A DNA stretch of 8,063 nt from an uncultured Chryseolinea sp. (GTDB lineage Bacteria > Bacteroidota > Bacteroidia > Cytophagales > Cyclobacteriaceae). The notes below the pieces were generated by a model. That model saw only the letters and a program-made list of their open reading frames with translations. It was not told the DNA's origin and made no database searches. The stretch spans positions 1-8,063 of the forward strand of contig CAMLER010000210.1 of NCBI GenBank assembly GCA_946478915.1, written 5' to 3'. Of this stretch, positions 1 to 6,868 are shown piece after piece. Each line of letters starts with the position of its first letter. Position 1 is the first letter of the stretch. Both the position numbers and the translations under genes were made by a program.

Positions 1-29
1 AACAAGGCTGCTGGAGTTCTTAAGCTCCC

Positions 30-58
30 GGAAAAGGTTATCCTCTTTCCTTTTTTTT
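30..58 (+). terminator. Plus-strand intrinsic terminator of a gene to the left
   Basis: Bases 30-37 (GGAAAAGG) pair with 42-50 (CCTCTTTCC) to give eight base pairs with one bulged C at 45 and a TTAT loop, followed directly by eight Ts (51-58). This is the shape of a rho-independent terminator read on the plus strand. No plus-strand gene lies inside the window, so it would serve a gene ending at or left of base 1, convergent with the minus-strand genes here. A second, weaker hairpin (13-18 with 23-28, loop CTTA) sits just before it. On the minus strand the same sequence has no T-run after the stem, so it is not an obvious end for the gene at 100-639. Confidence 0.6.
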
Positions 59-99
59 AATGTCGTATTAAGGTGCTCGTCGAGGTTCACGCAAAAAAT

Positions 100-639
100 T
101 TACTTGAATGCAAAATGATAACCGATACTAATAGCGACCGGTAAGGGATCGGATTCAACTGAGATATTGGATTGTTGCTTGATAAAATCCCAATCGTCAT
201 TAAATTCTTCGGATCTGAACGGAACAACTAGTTCAATGTTCATGAAGTTGTCCCTTCCTCCGAAGTGTATCTCGATTCCCCCGCTTATGGAAGGTCCATA
301 ATAAACCTTGTCATACTTGGTAGCACCCTGAACTTTAATCACGCCGTTAAATCCATACATTAACCCAACCGTTGGGCAAACCGTTTTGTCGGGAGCGAAT
401 CGAAATTGCGCGCCGACGTTATATCCAAAGTCCACAAGTGCATATCCAATTCCCCCAAAAACTGCAAGTTTTTCCAGCGGTAGAAATGTAACGCGTCCGC
501 CAATTCCACCATAGTCCAGGCCAATGCCCAGGCCCAGGTTCATTTTTGATTCGGCCTCGGGTAGGTCGTATCGTGTATAGTCTTGCGCAATTGCTGTACT
601 GGCCGAAATGAACGCCAGATAGAAGATAAAATATTTCAT
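100..639 (-). CDS. Small outer-membrane beta-barrel protein, function unknown
   Basis: A 179-residue protein starting with a clear Sec signal peptide (MKYFIFYLAFISASTAIA, likely cut before Q19). The mature part alternates Gly/aromatic and hydrophobic residues in short strands (for example LGLGIGLDYGGIGGRV at 35-50, FGGIGYALVDFGYNVGAQF at 61-79, PSISGGIEIHFGG at 116-128) and ends in a strand with aromatic residues, VAISIGYHFAFK, as expected for a small outer-membrane barrel of about 8 strands. I do not recognise a specific family. No enzyme motif is seen; the single Cys (88) is not a lipobox. The ATG at 639 directly precedes the signal peptide and is only 18 bases after the stop of the dienoyl-CoA reductase-like gene, so the two are probably cotranscribed. 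A functional link is not shown: barrel proteins of this size are often structural or adhesin-like. Confidence 0.8.
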   Translation of the reverse strand: MKYFIFYLAFISASTAIAQDYTRYDLPEAESKMNLGLGIGLDYGGIGGRVTFLPLEKLAVFGGIGYALVDFGYNVGAQFRFAPDKTVCPTVGLMYGFNGVIKVQGATKYDKVYYGPSISGGIEIHFGGRDNFMNIELVVPFRSEEFNDDWDFIKQQSNISVESDPLPVAISIGYHFAFK

Positions 640-657
640 GAAATGTAAACGGGATAA

Positions 658-1515
658 CTATTTGCCGCGGATTTTTTCCATCATGTCCCACAGTTGTTCA
701 GGTACATGTTCGAGGTGGCTAAATTCACCTCCGTTTCTCAACCATTCTCCGCCATCGATGGTGATAACTTCGCCGTTAACATATGCGGAATAGTCTGACA
801 TCAGGTAAGCCGCGAGGTTCGCGAGTTCCTGATGCTCTCCAACACGCTTAAGCGGAACACGATCGGCAGGGTCGAATTTTTTTGCAAGATCTCCTGGCAA
901 TAGCCGGCTCCAGGCACCCTCTGTCGGAAATGGCCCGGGAGCAATAGCATTACTTCTGATCTTATACTTTGCCCACTCCACCGCCAGAGATCTGGTTAGG
1001 GCGAGTACCCCGGCCTTGCTACACGCGGAAGGTACAACGTATCCCGAGCCGGTCCACGCATAAGTTGTAACGATGTTTAAGAAAGTGCCTGGCTGATTTT
1101 CCTTGATCCAATGCTTACCTACCGCGAGCGTAGTATAATACGTTCCTTTCAATACAATGTCTACAATGATATCAAAAGCGCGATGTGATAGCCTTTCCGT
1201 TGGACTAATAAAATTTCCTGCCGCATTGTTTACAACACCTTCAACCGAGCCAAATTCCGACTTGGCTGCTTTGATCACATTTTCAATCTCGTCATACTTG
1301 CGAACGTCACAAGCAACGGGAAGCACCTTTCCGCCAGTCTGTTTCACTAGTTCCTCAGCCGTGTTTTGCAATACGTCAATTTTACGACTACTGATTACCA
1401 GGTTAGCGCCCAATTCCAAAAAATATTTGCCCATCGATTTACCAAGGCCCGTTCCTCCACCGGTTATAATTATGGTTTTACCCTTAAGGCTTCCTGATTT
1501 GAGCATACCCTCCAT
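658..1515 (-). CDS. SDR oxidoreductase, 2,4-dienoyl-CoA reductase-like
   Basis: A 285-residue short-chain dehydrogenase. The Rossmann nucleotide-binding motif TGGGTGLG is at 18-25, and S42-S43-R44 after the second strand suits NADPH. NNAAGNF is at 96-102 and the DGG motif at 254-256. The usual SDR YxxxK is absent: the residue four before K167 is S163. Instead Y152 lies 15 residues before K167 and N101 lies 51 before Y152. As I recall human mitochondrial DECR1, this is its Asn148/Tyr199/Ser210/Lys214 arrangement, and flanking text such as TGSGYVVPSA, LANLAAYL and the GGEF tail also resembles it. This family reduces 2,4-dienoyl-CoA with NADPH during beta-oxidation of unsaturated fatty acids in the cytosol. 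It is unrelated to the flavoprotein FadH of E. coli. The ATG at 1515 is chosen; an in-frame ATG at 1506 is an alternative. A terminator upstream (1582-1608) implies its own promoter. The barrel-protein gene follows 18 bases downstream. Confidence 0.88.
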   Translation of the reverse strand: MEGMLKSGSLKGKTIIITGGGTGLGKSMGKYFLELGANLVISSRKIDVLQNTAEELVKQTGGKVLPVACDVRKYDEIENVIKAAKSEFGSVEGVVNNAAGNFISPTERLSHRAFDIIVDIVLKGTYYTTLAVGKHWIKENQPGTFLNIVTTYAWTGSGYVVPSACSKAGVLALTRSLAVEWAKYKIRSNAIAPGPFPTEGAWSRLLPGDLAKKFDPADRVPLKRVGEHQELANLAAYLMSDYSAYVNGEVITIDGGEWLRNGGEFSHLEHVPEQLWDMMEKIRGK

Positions 1516-1536
1516 AGTTCGTTTTGATGGTTAAGG

Positions 1537-1544
1537 TAAAGATA
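1537..1544 (-). promoter_or_regulatory. Possible -7 element for the dienoyl-CoA reductase-like gene
   Basis: The minus strand reads TATCTTTA, one base away from the Bacteroidota -7 consensus TAnnTTTG, 21 bases before the ATG at 1515. An own promoter is expected here because an intrinsic terminator for the preceding gene lies just upstream. No TTTG/TTG -33 element is found at the normal 19-21-base spacing (TTTG occurs 24 bases upstream), so this is tentative. Confidence 0.3.
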
Positions 1545-1581
1545 GTCTAAAAATGCAACGACGATTCTCAAACTTTGCCCT

Positions 1582-1608
1582 AAAAAAAATCCCCGACAAT
1601 GCGGGGAT
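1582..1608 (-). terminator. Intrinsic terminator after the small Arg-rich protein gene
   Basis: Read on the minus strand, ATCCCCG (1608-1602) pairs perfectly with CGGGGAT (1595-1589) around a six-base loop, followed by a run of Ts (1588-1582). The stem begins eight bases after the TAG stop of the gene at 1616-1942. On the plus strand the same stem is followed by CCTTTTT, so weaker activity in the other direction is possible, but no plus-strand gene needs it. Confidence 0.85.
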
Positions 1609-1615
1609 CCTTTTT

Positions 1616-1942
1616 CTAATCTGCGTGAGGTCGGTCTTGCCTGTCGTGTTTATCACGACGAATCTCCCGATTCGCCTTATTTTGTTGGCGATGTAATCCG
1701 GCGCGTTCCCTGGTAGTAACAACCCCATCCGCCTTCGCCCTGCGTTCCGTTCTTCGAATTTTTCGTTGGTCGTGTCTGGCATTGGCCGCTTCTTGGCGAG
1801 TTAATTCACCGCTCGCAACTCCTTCGCGAATGCGCTGTCTTTGCAAGTCTTGACGCTGATCGACAGCAGGCGTGTTTTGGGCTGAAGCTTCTGTGAAGCA
1901 AATCAACAGAGTAAACGATATTAAAGCAATTATTTTTCTCAT
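1616..1942 (-). CDS. Small secreted Arg/Gln-rich protein with internal duplication
   Basis: A 108-residue protein. MRKIIALISFTLLICFTEASAQ is a good Sec signal peptide (cut near A21/Q22), so I place the start at the ATG at 1942; an upstream in-frame start at 1984 would put 14 extra residues before it and is unlikely. The mature part is very polar: about 20 Arg and 5 Lys in 108 residues, with many Gln, Asp and Glu, and is likely helical and periplasmic. Two copies of a roughly 22-residue unit start at G45 (GELTRQEAANARHDQRKIRR) and G73 (GVVTTRERAGLHRQQNKANR), sharing G, T, E, A, Q, K and R at matching positions, 28 residues apart. Similar G-E-L-T..E-A and A-D-G-x-V-T..E-R small secreted proteins of unknown function exist in Proteobacteria and Bacteroidota (from memory). 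The D72-G73-x-x-T pattern recalls a half EF-hand, but no complete Ca-binding loop is seen. A weak -7-like AACCTTTG lies at 1989-1982 and a strong terminator follows, so it may be a single-gene unit. Confidence 0.75.
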   Translation of the reverse strand: MRKIIALISFTLLICFTEASAQNTPAVDQRQDLQRQRIREGVASGELTRQEAANARHDQRKIRRTERRAKADGVVTTRERAGLHRQQNKANREIRRDKHDRQDRPHAD

Positions 1943-2003
1943 AGCAATTGTGTTTAATATCGCTTTGACAGGCCCTGAGGGCAAAGGTTTAAAACGTTAA
2001 ATT

Positions 2004-4070
2004 CTATTTTGCGGAAAGTGGCAGGTGGACAATAAATTCGCTGCCTTTACCCTTTTCTGACCTTAGCTCGATTGTGCCTTTCATGCGGTCCACAAGGGTC
2101 TTCACGATCGCTAATCCTAAGCCGTTTGAAGATTCTCCGCCTGTCGGTCGCGAACTCAATCTCTTAAACTTTTGAAAAAGATCAACTTTATCTTTTTCAG
2201 AAAAGCCTTGACCGTGGTCCTTGATTGATATCCATATGTTATTACCTGATCGGCCGGCGGCTACCTCAACCGTTGAATTTCTATTGGAAAACTTAATCGC
2301 ATTGGTGATTAAATTGTCCACGATCCGGCTCAGATAGTCTGCATCAAGGTACACTTGTTCATTTTCAACACGCGTTATCGAAAGATGAATATGCTTTGCC
2401 TCTGCTAATGGTTGAAAAGCATTGACTTTCTTTAAAAGAAAATCACTTACATCGAAGGTGGAATAATTTGGAAGGACATTTTCCTCAAGCATGTGGACAT
2501 CCAACAAGTCTTTGATGAGATAAAGGCCGGCTTGGGTTGCGTCCTTGGTCATGGAGACATATTTACGTTGGTCCTCTGTAAGTCCGCCCTCAATCCCCAT
2601 TAAATCGGCGATTCCCTTGATTGTATTCAATGGAGATTTAAGATCATGTGCAACAATGCTCATCAATGTGTCCTTTTCATGATTAAGGTCTGAAAGTTGA
2701 GCGTTGCGTCTTGAGAGTTTTTCATTTTGTTCAACGATCTCCCGGCGCTGATTCTGAATAAATCGGTTTTGTTGTTCGAGCGTTTCATTTATTTCTCTTC
2801 GTTTCTTACTATTTCGCCACTGAACAAAGCTGAGGATACTCACAAACCCGATGATCACAATCAAAATAGTATTTTGAAGTCTCTGACGTTCTACTGTAAT
2901 AGCAGTCTGTGCCTGATTTACTTTTAACAAGTCATTTTCCCGCTCTTTCCTTTCAATTTCAATTTCGAATTGCAACCGCTCAACCTGTCGCGCCAGATCC
3001 AGGTCTTTTACTGAATCTCTTAAAACGAGGTATCGATTCATGTTCTCCAATTCTCCCGACCGATCGTTGCTTTTCTCCGATAATTTCCACAATTGATAAT
3101 ATGATCTCATCTTCGGCGCAAGATCATTCGTAGCCGAAGAAATGGAGAGCGCTTCTGTGAAGTATTCTCGTGCGGATGCGAGGTCGTGCTTCTGCAATTT
3201 TATCTGACCTAGAGTAAGAAATGCGTGAGGCAGCATCCTTACAATATTCTTAGCCTGGATTACTTTTAAACCTTCCCGGCACATCGATTCTGCTTTCTCA
3301 AGTGAGTCCTCATTCAGATAATGTTCCGCAATGAATGTCTTTATTTCAGCAAGATTAATTTCATCATTAATCACCATGCCGGCCGAATCTGCCTTTTGAA
3401 AATACATAAGAGCTTTATCGCCCTGTTTTATTTCTTCATATAACCTTGCGGTTTGCAAATAGGCGGACATTATATCGCGCGTGTTTCGCAGGTCCAATCG
3501 TATTTTATTTGCTCGCAGATAATTGTGTTCGGCTTTCGTATAGTCACGCTGCATCTTGTATAGGTTTGCAAGACTTTGATAGGTGTAAGCCAAACCTGTC
3601 GGGTCGTTGATCGCTTCAAAAATGGAAAGTGCCTTGATGAAATATGTATACGATCTGGATAAAAGTCCTTGCTCGAAAAATAGCCTTCCAAGATTGTTGT
3701 TCGAATGAGCAATTTGGAGAGAATCTTTTTGGTCTATGGAAATTGTCAATGCCTGGTCGTAGTGTTCAAAGGCCATCAAACGGTTGCCTTTGTAGTTTTG
3801 AGCTACACCCATAAAATTAATGGGCTCGGCCAATGATTTTGAAAGGTTCAAAACTGCACCAAGGGCACTTGCCTGTTTTGCATAGTGAATTGTGCTGTCC
3901 GGGTATGCCCAGCGGTATTCCCAGGCAAGATCGTTTAAAAGGTCAAAGCGTTGCTGGTCCTCCGCGTGTCTAAGCTGGGATTTAAGACTGTCTATTAGTT
4001 GAAGGTTTTGCGAGAACGCGGGAGATGAAACCCCAAAAACCGTCAAAAAAAGAATGATTTGCTTCGTCAC
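2004..4070 (-). CDS. TPR-containing sensor histidine kinase
   Basis: A membrane sensor kinase of 688 residues counted from a GTG start at 4070. From there, MTKQIILFLTVFGVSSPAFS is a well-formed signal peptide. The other in-frame option is a TTG at 4124, nine bases after the transporter's stop, giving 706 residues; no ATG precedes the signal peptide. The mature N-terminal half (about 57-325) consists of tetratricopeptide repeats (for example AYTYQSLANLYKMQRDYTKA) and should be periplasmic. A coiled coil precedes one transmembrane helix (about 400-418, ILIVIIGFVSILSF), and a second coiled coil follows. The cytoplasmic kinase has an H-box VAHDLKSPL with phospho-accepting H475, N-box DNLITNAIKFS with N590, G1 box DHGQG (618-622), F-box FQKFKRL and G2 box GLGLA (650-654). 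All catalytic boxes look intact. There is no receiver or DNA-binding domain and no response regulator in the window, so its partner is unknown. It is probably cotranscribed with the MFS gene upstream. Confidence 0.92.
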   Translation of the reverse strand: MTKQIILFLTVFGVSSPAFSQNLQLIDSLKSQLRHAEDQQRFDLLNDLAWEYRWAYPDSTIHYAKQASALGAVLNLSKSLAEPINFMGVAQNYKGNRLMAFEHYDQALTISIDQKDSLQIAHSNNNLGRLFFEQGLLSRSYTYFIKALSIFEAINDPTGLAYTYQSLANLYKMQRDYTKAEHNYLRANKIRLDLRNTRDIMSAYLQTARLYEEIKQGDKALMYFQKADSAGMVINDEINLAEIKTFIAEHYLNEDSLEKAESMCREGLKVIQAKNIVRMLPHAFLTLGQIKLQKHDLASAREYFTEALSISSATNDLAPKMRSYYQLWKLSEKSNDRSGELENMNRYLVLRDSVKDLDLARQVERLQFEIEIERKERENDLLKVNQAQTAITVERQRLQNTILIVIIGFVSILSFVQWRNSKKRREINETLEQQNRFIQNQRREIVEQNEKLSRRNAQLSDLNHEKDTLMSIVAHDLKSPLNTIKGIADLMGIEGGLTEDQRKYVSMTKDATQAGLYLIKDLLDVHMLEENVLPNYSTFDVSDFLLKKVNAFQPLAEAKHIHLSITRVENEQVYLDADYLSRIVDNLITNAIKFSNRNSTVEVAAGRSGNNIWISIKDHGQGFSEKDKVDLFQKFKRLSSRPTGGESSNGLGLAIVKTLVDRMKGTIELRSEKGKGSEFIVHLPLSAK

Positions 4071-4132
4071 AAAAAAAGAACTTCGATTAATAGCCAAGGG
4101 GTATCCTGACAAAAATTTGCACAAGATACAAA

Positions 4133-5359
4133 CTAATCTATCTCCTCAAAATTGAGATCGCGCCCATAAGTCTCATCGATAAGTTTAAGTGAAATGAAGG
4201 CAATTATGGTCGTGATTATACCGATGATTAAGGCTCCGTAAATAATCCCAAAATGTCCACGCAGATATTGAAATCCCAGGGTAATGGGCACCACGGTACC
4301 GCGGATAAAGTTAGGCACTGTTGTAGCTGCAGTCGACCGCAAATTGGTTCCGAACTGCTCAGCCGCAATCGTCACGAAAAGCGCCCAATATCCGATACCT
4401 ACACCCAGGAGAAAACAACAGAAATAAAAGAAGGCTGACGTCTTAACGGGCATGAACAAATAGAAAACAACAAAACCCAGCGTTAGTAGAATAAATAATT
4501 TGACGATCTTTTTTCGCGATCCTAGGATCTGGCTAGATACGCCGCTGATAAGGTCACCAACCGCGAGCCCGATGTAACTAAACATGACAGCATCGCCAGC
4601 ACTAACTACCCCGCTAATTTGCATCACACTAGCAAACTCGGGAGAGAACGTGACGAGTACGCCGATCGTGTACCAAATGGGTAATCCGATAAGGATACAC
4701 CCCATGAACTTAAGAAATCGTGTTTTCCTTGTAAATAGTTGAAAGAAGTTACCGCGTTGAACATCTTTTTCTTTGCTCTTCAGAAACATCCCCGATTCAA
4801 AAACACTCACTCGGGCGACCAACAGGAGCAGACCCAGTCCGCCGCCAATGAAGTAGGAAATTTGCCAATCATATACTTTAGAAAGGAAGTTTCCTACTAC
4901 AGCGCCCATTAGGCCAACAGTTGCAATTATAGTCGTTCCATAGCCACGCAAGCGCGCTGGCAAAATTTCTGAAACAAGTGTTACGCCGGCGCCAAGCTCT
5001 CCCGCCAATCCCACACCTGCGATGAAGCGAAGCCATGCATACTGATCTATGGTAGTTACAAATCCGTTCGCAATGTTGGCAAGTGAATAAAGCAGGATGG
5101 AACCGAACAAGACCGACAATCGTCCTAGCTTATCGCCCATGATACCCCAAATGAGACCACCGACTAATAACCCGGTCATTTGTACTTGCAATAGGAATTC
5201 CCCTTGCGACAACAAGTCGCTTTCAGGAATACCCAACGCAATAAGGCTTGGACGCCTGACAATGCTAAAAAGAAGAAGGTCGTAGATGTCGACAAAATAA
5301 CCCAGTGCTGCGACAATCACAGGTACGCTGAACACCAGTTTAAGATCTTGTTTGTTCAT
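4133..5359 (-). CDS. MFS transporter, 12 transmembrane helices
   Basis: A 408-residue inner-membrane carrier of normal MFS length with twelve predicted helices (roughly 8-30, 52-74, 81-101, 106-129, 141-160, 166-186, 215-239, 250-275, 284-304, 309-332, 345-365, 369-393). The cytoplasmic loop between helices 2 and 3 carries motif A, GDKLGR (75-80). Helix 1 has D24 and D27 (YFVDIYDLLLF), and helix 4 has R111 and E121 (RFIAGVGLAGELGAG), typical of proton-coupled symporters of the sugar or metabolite:H+ groups. The C-terminus ETYGRDLNFEE resembles the end of sugar/organic-acid porters. The substrate cannot be read from the sequence. The ATG at 5359 has no Shine-Dalgarno sequence. A -7-like TATCTTAG lies at 5383-5376, and paired inverted repeats lie 77-116 bases upstream. 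The sensor kinase gene follows at once, which suggests a shared transcript and perhaps substrate-linked sensing (inference). Confidence 0.88.
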   Translation of the reverse strand: MNKQDLKLVFSVPVIVAALGYFVDIYDLLLFSIVRRPSLIALGIPESDLLSQGEFLLQVQMTGLLVGGLIWGIMGDKLGRLSVLFGSILLYSLANIANGFVTTIDQYAWLRFIAGVGLAGELGAGVTLVSEILPARLRGYGTTIIATVGLMGAVVGNFLSKVYDWQISYFIGGGLGLLLLVARVSVFESGMFLKSKEKDVQRGNFFQLFTRKTRFLKFMGCILIGLPIWYTIGVLVTFSPEFASVMQISGVVSAGDAVMFSYIGLAVGDLISGVSSQILGSRKKIVKLFILLTLGFVVFYLFMPVKTSAFFYFCCFLLGVGIGYWALFVTIAAEQFGTNLRSTAATTVPNFIRGTVVPITLGFQYLRGHFGIIYGALIIGIITTIIAFISLKLIDETYGRDLNFEEID

Positions 5360-5435
5360 TCAAAAGTTTGGCGCCCTAAGATAAAAAATCTCTGAAGTAT
5401 TCGATGATTTTAATTTAGAGGATGATCAACGCAGT

Positions 5436-5451
5436 GGGTAACATATTACCC
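5436..5451. repeat. Perfect inverted repeat GGGTAA-N4-TTACCC
   Basis: Bases 5436-5441 and 5446-5451 are exact reverse complements around CATA. The site is 77 bases upstream of the MFS start codon and four bases from a second palindrome. The dyad shape and spacing fit a dimeric regulator's operator; with no T-run after it, it is not an intrinsic terminator. Function is inferred only. Confidence 0.5.
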
Positions 5452-5454
5452 GGA

Positions 5455-5475
5455 TGCAAACATGGTAAGTTTGCA
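5455..5475. repeat. Perfect inverted repeat TGCAAAC-N7-GTTTGCA
   Basis: Seven-base arms at 5455-5461 and 5469-5475 are exact reverse complements around the spacer ATGGTAA. It follows the GGGTAA/TTACCC palindrome in the gap between the gamma-synthase gene and the MFS gene. It could be an operator or a leader hairpin; no T-run follows on either strand. Confidence 0.5.
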
Positions 5476-5498
5476 ATGGCAAATGGGAACTGGTAGAA

Positions 5499-5516
5499 CT
5501 TACACTAAGGCGTAAG
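5499..5516. repeat. Short inverted repeat CTTAC-N8-GTAAG
   Basis: Five-base arms (5499-5503 and 5512-5516) form a weak dyad about 24 bases after the stop of the gene at 5540-6685. On its own it could be chance; it is listed because it is the third dyad within 81 bases. It has no T-run and is not a convincing terminator. Confidence 0.25.
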
Positions 5517-5539
5517 AAACCGCGAAGGCATCTGACAAA

Positions 5540-6685
5540 TCAATTTGAACTGAGCGCCTGGTCCAAATCCTCCAATAAATCTTCGGCATCCTCAATTCCG
5601 ATGCTTAACCGCATTAACGAATCGACCAAGCCGGTTTTTTCTCTCTCCTCTTTTGGAACACTTGCGTGGGTCATTGACGCAGGATGATTGATCAGCGATT
5701 CAACACCGCCGAGGGATTCAGCAAGTGAGAATAGCTTAACATTCTCCATTAATCGGATAGCTTTTTCAACACTGTTATCCTTAAGCGTGAAGGATAACAT
5801 TCCTCCGAAATCTTTCATTTGTTTCCGGGCCACATCATGGTTGGGATGATCGGAAAAACCGGGCCAGTATACCTTTCCCACTTTCGGATGATTCTTAAGA
5901 AATTCAGCAACCTTCTTTCCGTTGTAGCAATGACGCTCCATTCTGAGATGCAACGTTTTGATTCCGCGCAGAACAAGGAACGAATCCTGCGGTCCCGGAA
6001 CTGCGCCGCATGAATTCATGATGAAGTGCAGATCCTGATATAATTTTTCATCGTTTACAATAAGCGCACCCATCACAACATCCGAATGGCCACCCAGATA
6101 TTTGGTTACTGAATGCATAACGATATCAGCGCCCAGGTCCAGTGGATTTTGCAGGTATGGCGATGCAAAGGTATTGTCAACTGCCACCAGAACGTTTTTC
6201 CCTTTCACAAGACTGACGCAGGCCTTTATATCTACGATACTCATCAACGGATTTGTCGGAGTTTCGAGCCATATCAATTTTGTTTTATCATTTAAGTATG
6301 GTTCGATATTAGCCGTCTTGGACAGGTCAATAAAGTGAAACTTTATGCCATATTTTTCGAACACACGCCTGAACATTCGGTATGATCCGCCATAAAGATC
6401 GGTGCTGGTAATAACCTCATCACCGGGCCCAAGCAATTTGATTACCGCATCCGTTGCGCCCATGCCAGATGAAAAACAAATGCAATGTTTACCATTTTCG
6501 AGCGCCGCGATACTTTTCTGGAGAGAATTGCGTGTCGGGTTAGAGCCGCGTGCATAAGCATAGCCTTTGTGCTTTGCGGGTGATTCCTGGACATAGGTTG
6601 AAGTCTGATAAATAGGCGTCATGATCGCACCTGTAGTAGGATCAGCTTCGACGCCTGCGTGTACTGCTTTAGTTCCGAATTTCAT
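5540..6685 (-). CDS. Cystathionine gamma-synthase/gamma-lyase (PLP, Cys/Met metabolism family)
   Basis: A full-length 381-residue cytosolic enzyme of the Cys/Met metabolism PLP family. K195 in [10 protein letters not shown] is the Schiff-base lysine and D170 in [12 protein letters not shown] pairs with the pyridine nitrogen. Y98 in DLYGGSYR stacks on the cofactor, and Y44 and R46 in [11 protein letters not shown] bind the phosphate of the neighbouring subunit. SSGMGA (72-77) and [17 protein letters not shown] (324-340) are the other family signatures. The family includes MetB (O-acyl-homoserine plus cysteine to cystathionine) and gamma-lyase (cystathionine to cysteine, 2-oxobutyrate and ammonia). 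The C-terminal [10 protein letters not shown] / [18 protein letters not shown] text is shared by gamma-lyases and by many bacterial enzymes annotated as gamma-synthase, so the reaction direction cannot be decided; no gene symbol is given. No other methionine or cysteine gene is beside it. The ATG at 6685 is preceded by a TAACTTTG box only five bases away. Confidence 0.92.
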   Translation of the reverse strand: MKFGTKAVHAGVEADPTTGAIMTPIYQTSTYVQESPAKHKGYAYARGSNPTRNSLQKSIAALENGKHCICFSSGMGATDAVIKLLGPGDEVITSTDLYGGSYRMFRRVFEKYGIKFHFIDLSKTANIEPYLNDKTKLIWLETPTNPLMSIVDIKACVSLVKGKNVLVAVDNTFASPYLQNPLDLGADIVMHSVTKYLGGHSDVVMGALIVNDEKLYQDLHFIMNSCGAVPGPQDSFLVLRGIKTLHLRMERHCYNGKKVAEFLKNHPKVGKVYWPGFSDHPNHDVARKQMKDFGGMLSFTLKDNSVEKAIRLMENVKLFSLAESLGGVESLINHPASMTHASVPKEEREKTGLVDSLMRLSIGIEDAEDLLEDLDQALSSN

Positions 6686-6690
6686 GAGCG

Positions 6691-6698
6691 CAAAGTTA
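6691..6698 (-). promoter_or_regulatory. TAACTTTG -7 box for the gamma-synthase/lyase gene
   Basis: The minus strand reads TAACTTTG, a full match to the Bacteroidota -7 consensus TAnnTTTG, ending five bases before the ATG at 6685. If used, transcription would start at or within a base or two of the start codon, giving a leaderless or almost leaderless mRNA. I find no clear TTTG -33 element at the expected spacing, which lowers confidence. Confidence 0.4.
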
Positions 6699-6868
6699 TC
6701 CCTTCTTCGGTATCTCTGTGCCCTTTTATGCGCGAAAGTTGCGTTTTTTTGTTCCGTATTTTAACTGGGCAGGACGGGACGAACACGAAACACCGAATAA
6801 CGAAGTAGCGCCCAAGCAAATTACATAGGCATTATCCTCGAGCCGACTAATAAAACTATTAACCGACT

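Noticed and set aside
1157..1534. Plus-strand 125-residue open frame
   Set aside because: It is antisense to the dienoyl-CoA reductase-like gene, whose motifs are strong; the plus-strand translation has no recognisable feature.
1531..1782. Minus-strand 83-residue open frame overlapping the small secreted protein
   Set aside because: It lies in another frame of the 1616-1942 gene, runs through the intrinsic terminator at 1582-1608 and shows no signal or domain.
1943..1984. N-terminal extension of the small Arg-rich protein up to a start at 1984
   Set aside because: It would place 14 residues before an otherwise complete signal peptide; the ATG at 1942 fits better, and a -7-like box overlaps the extension.
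6731..6750. Plus-strand hairpin (CGCGA/TTGCG with a G-T pair) followed by seven Ts, resembling a terminator
   Set aside because: The stem is only five pairs with a three-base loop, and no plus-strand gene lies upstream of it in this window; most likely chance.
6843..6868. Direct repeat CCGACT (6843 and 6863) enclosing TAATA-N4-TATTA, just after the E2 stop
   Set aside because: The dyad is only A/T pairs and the direct repeat only six bases; there is no T-run after it on the minus strand, so it is not a supportable terminator or binding site.
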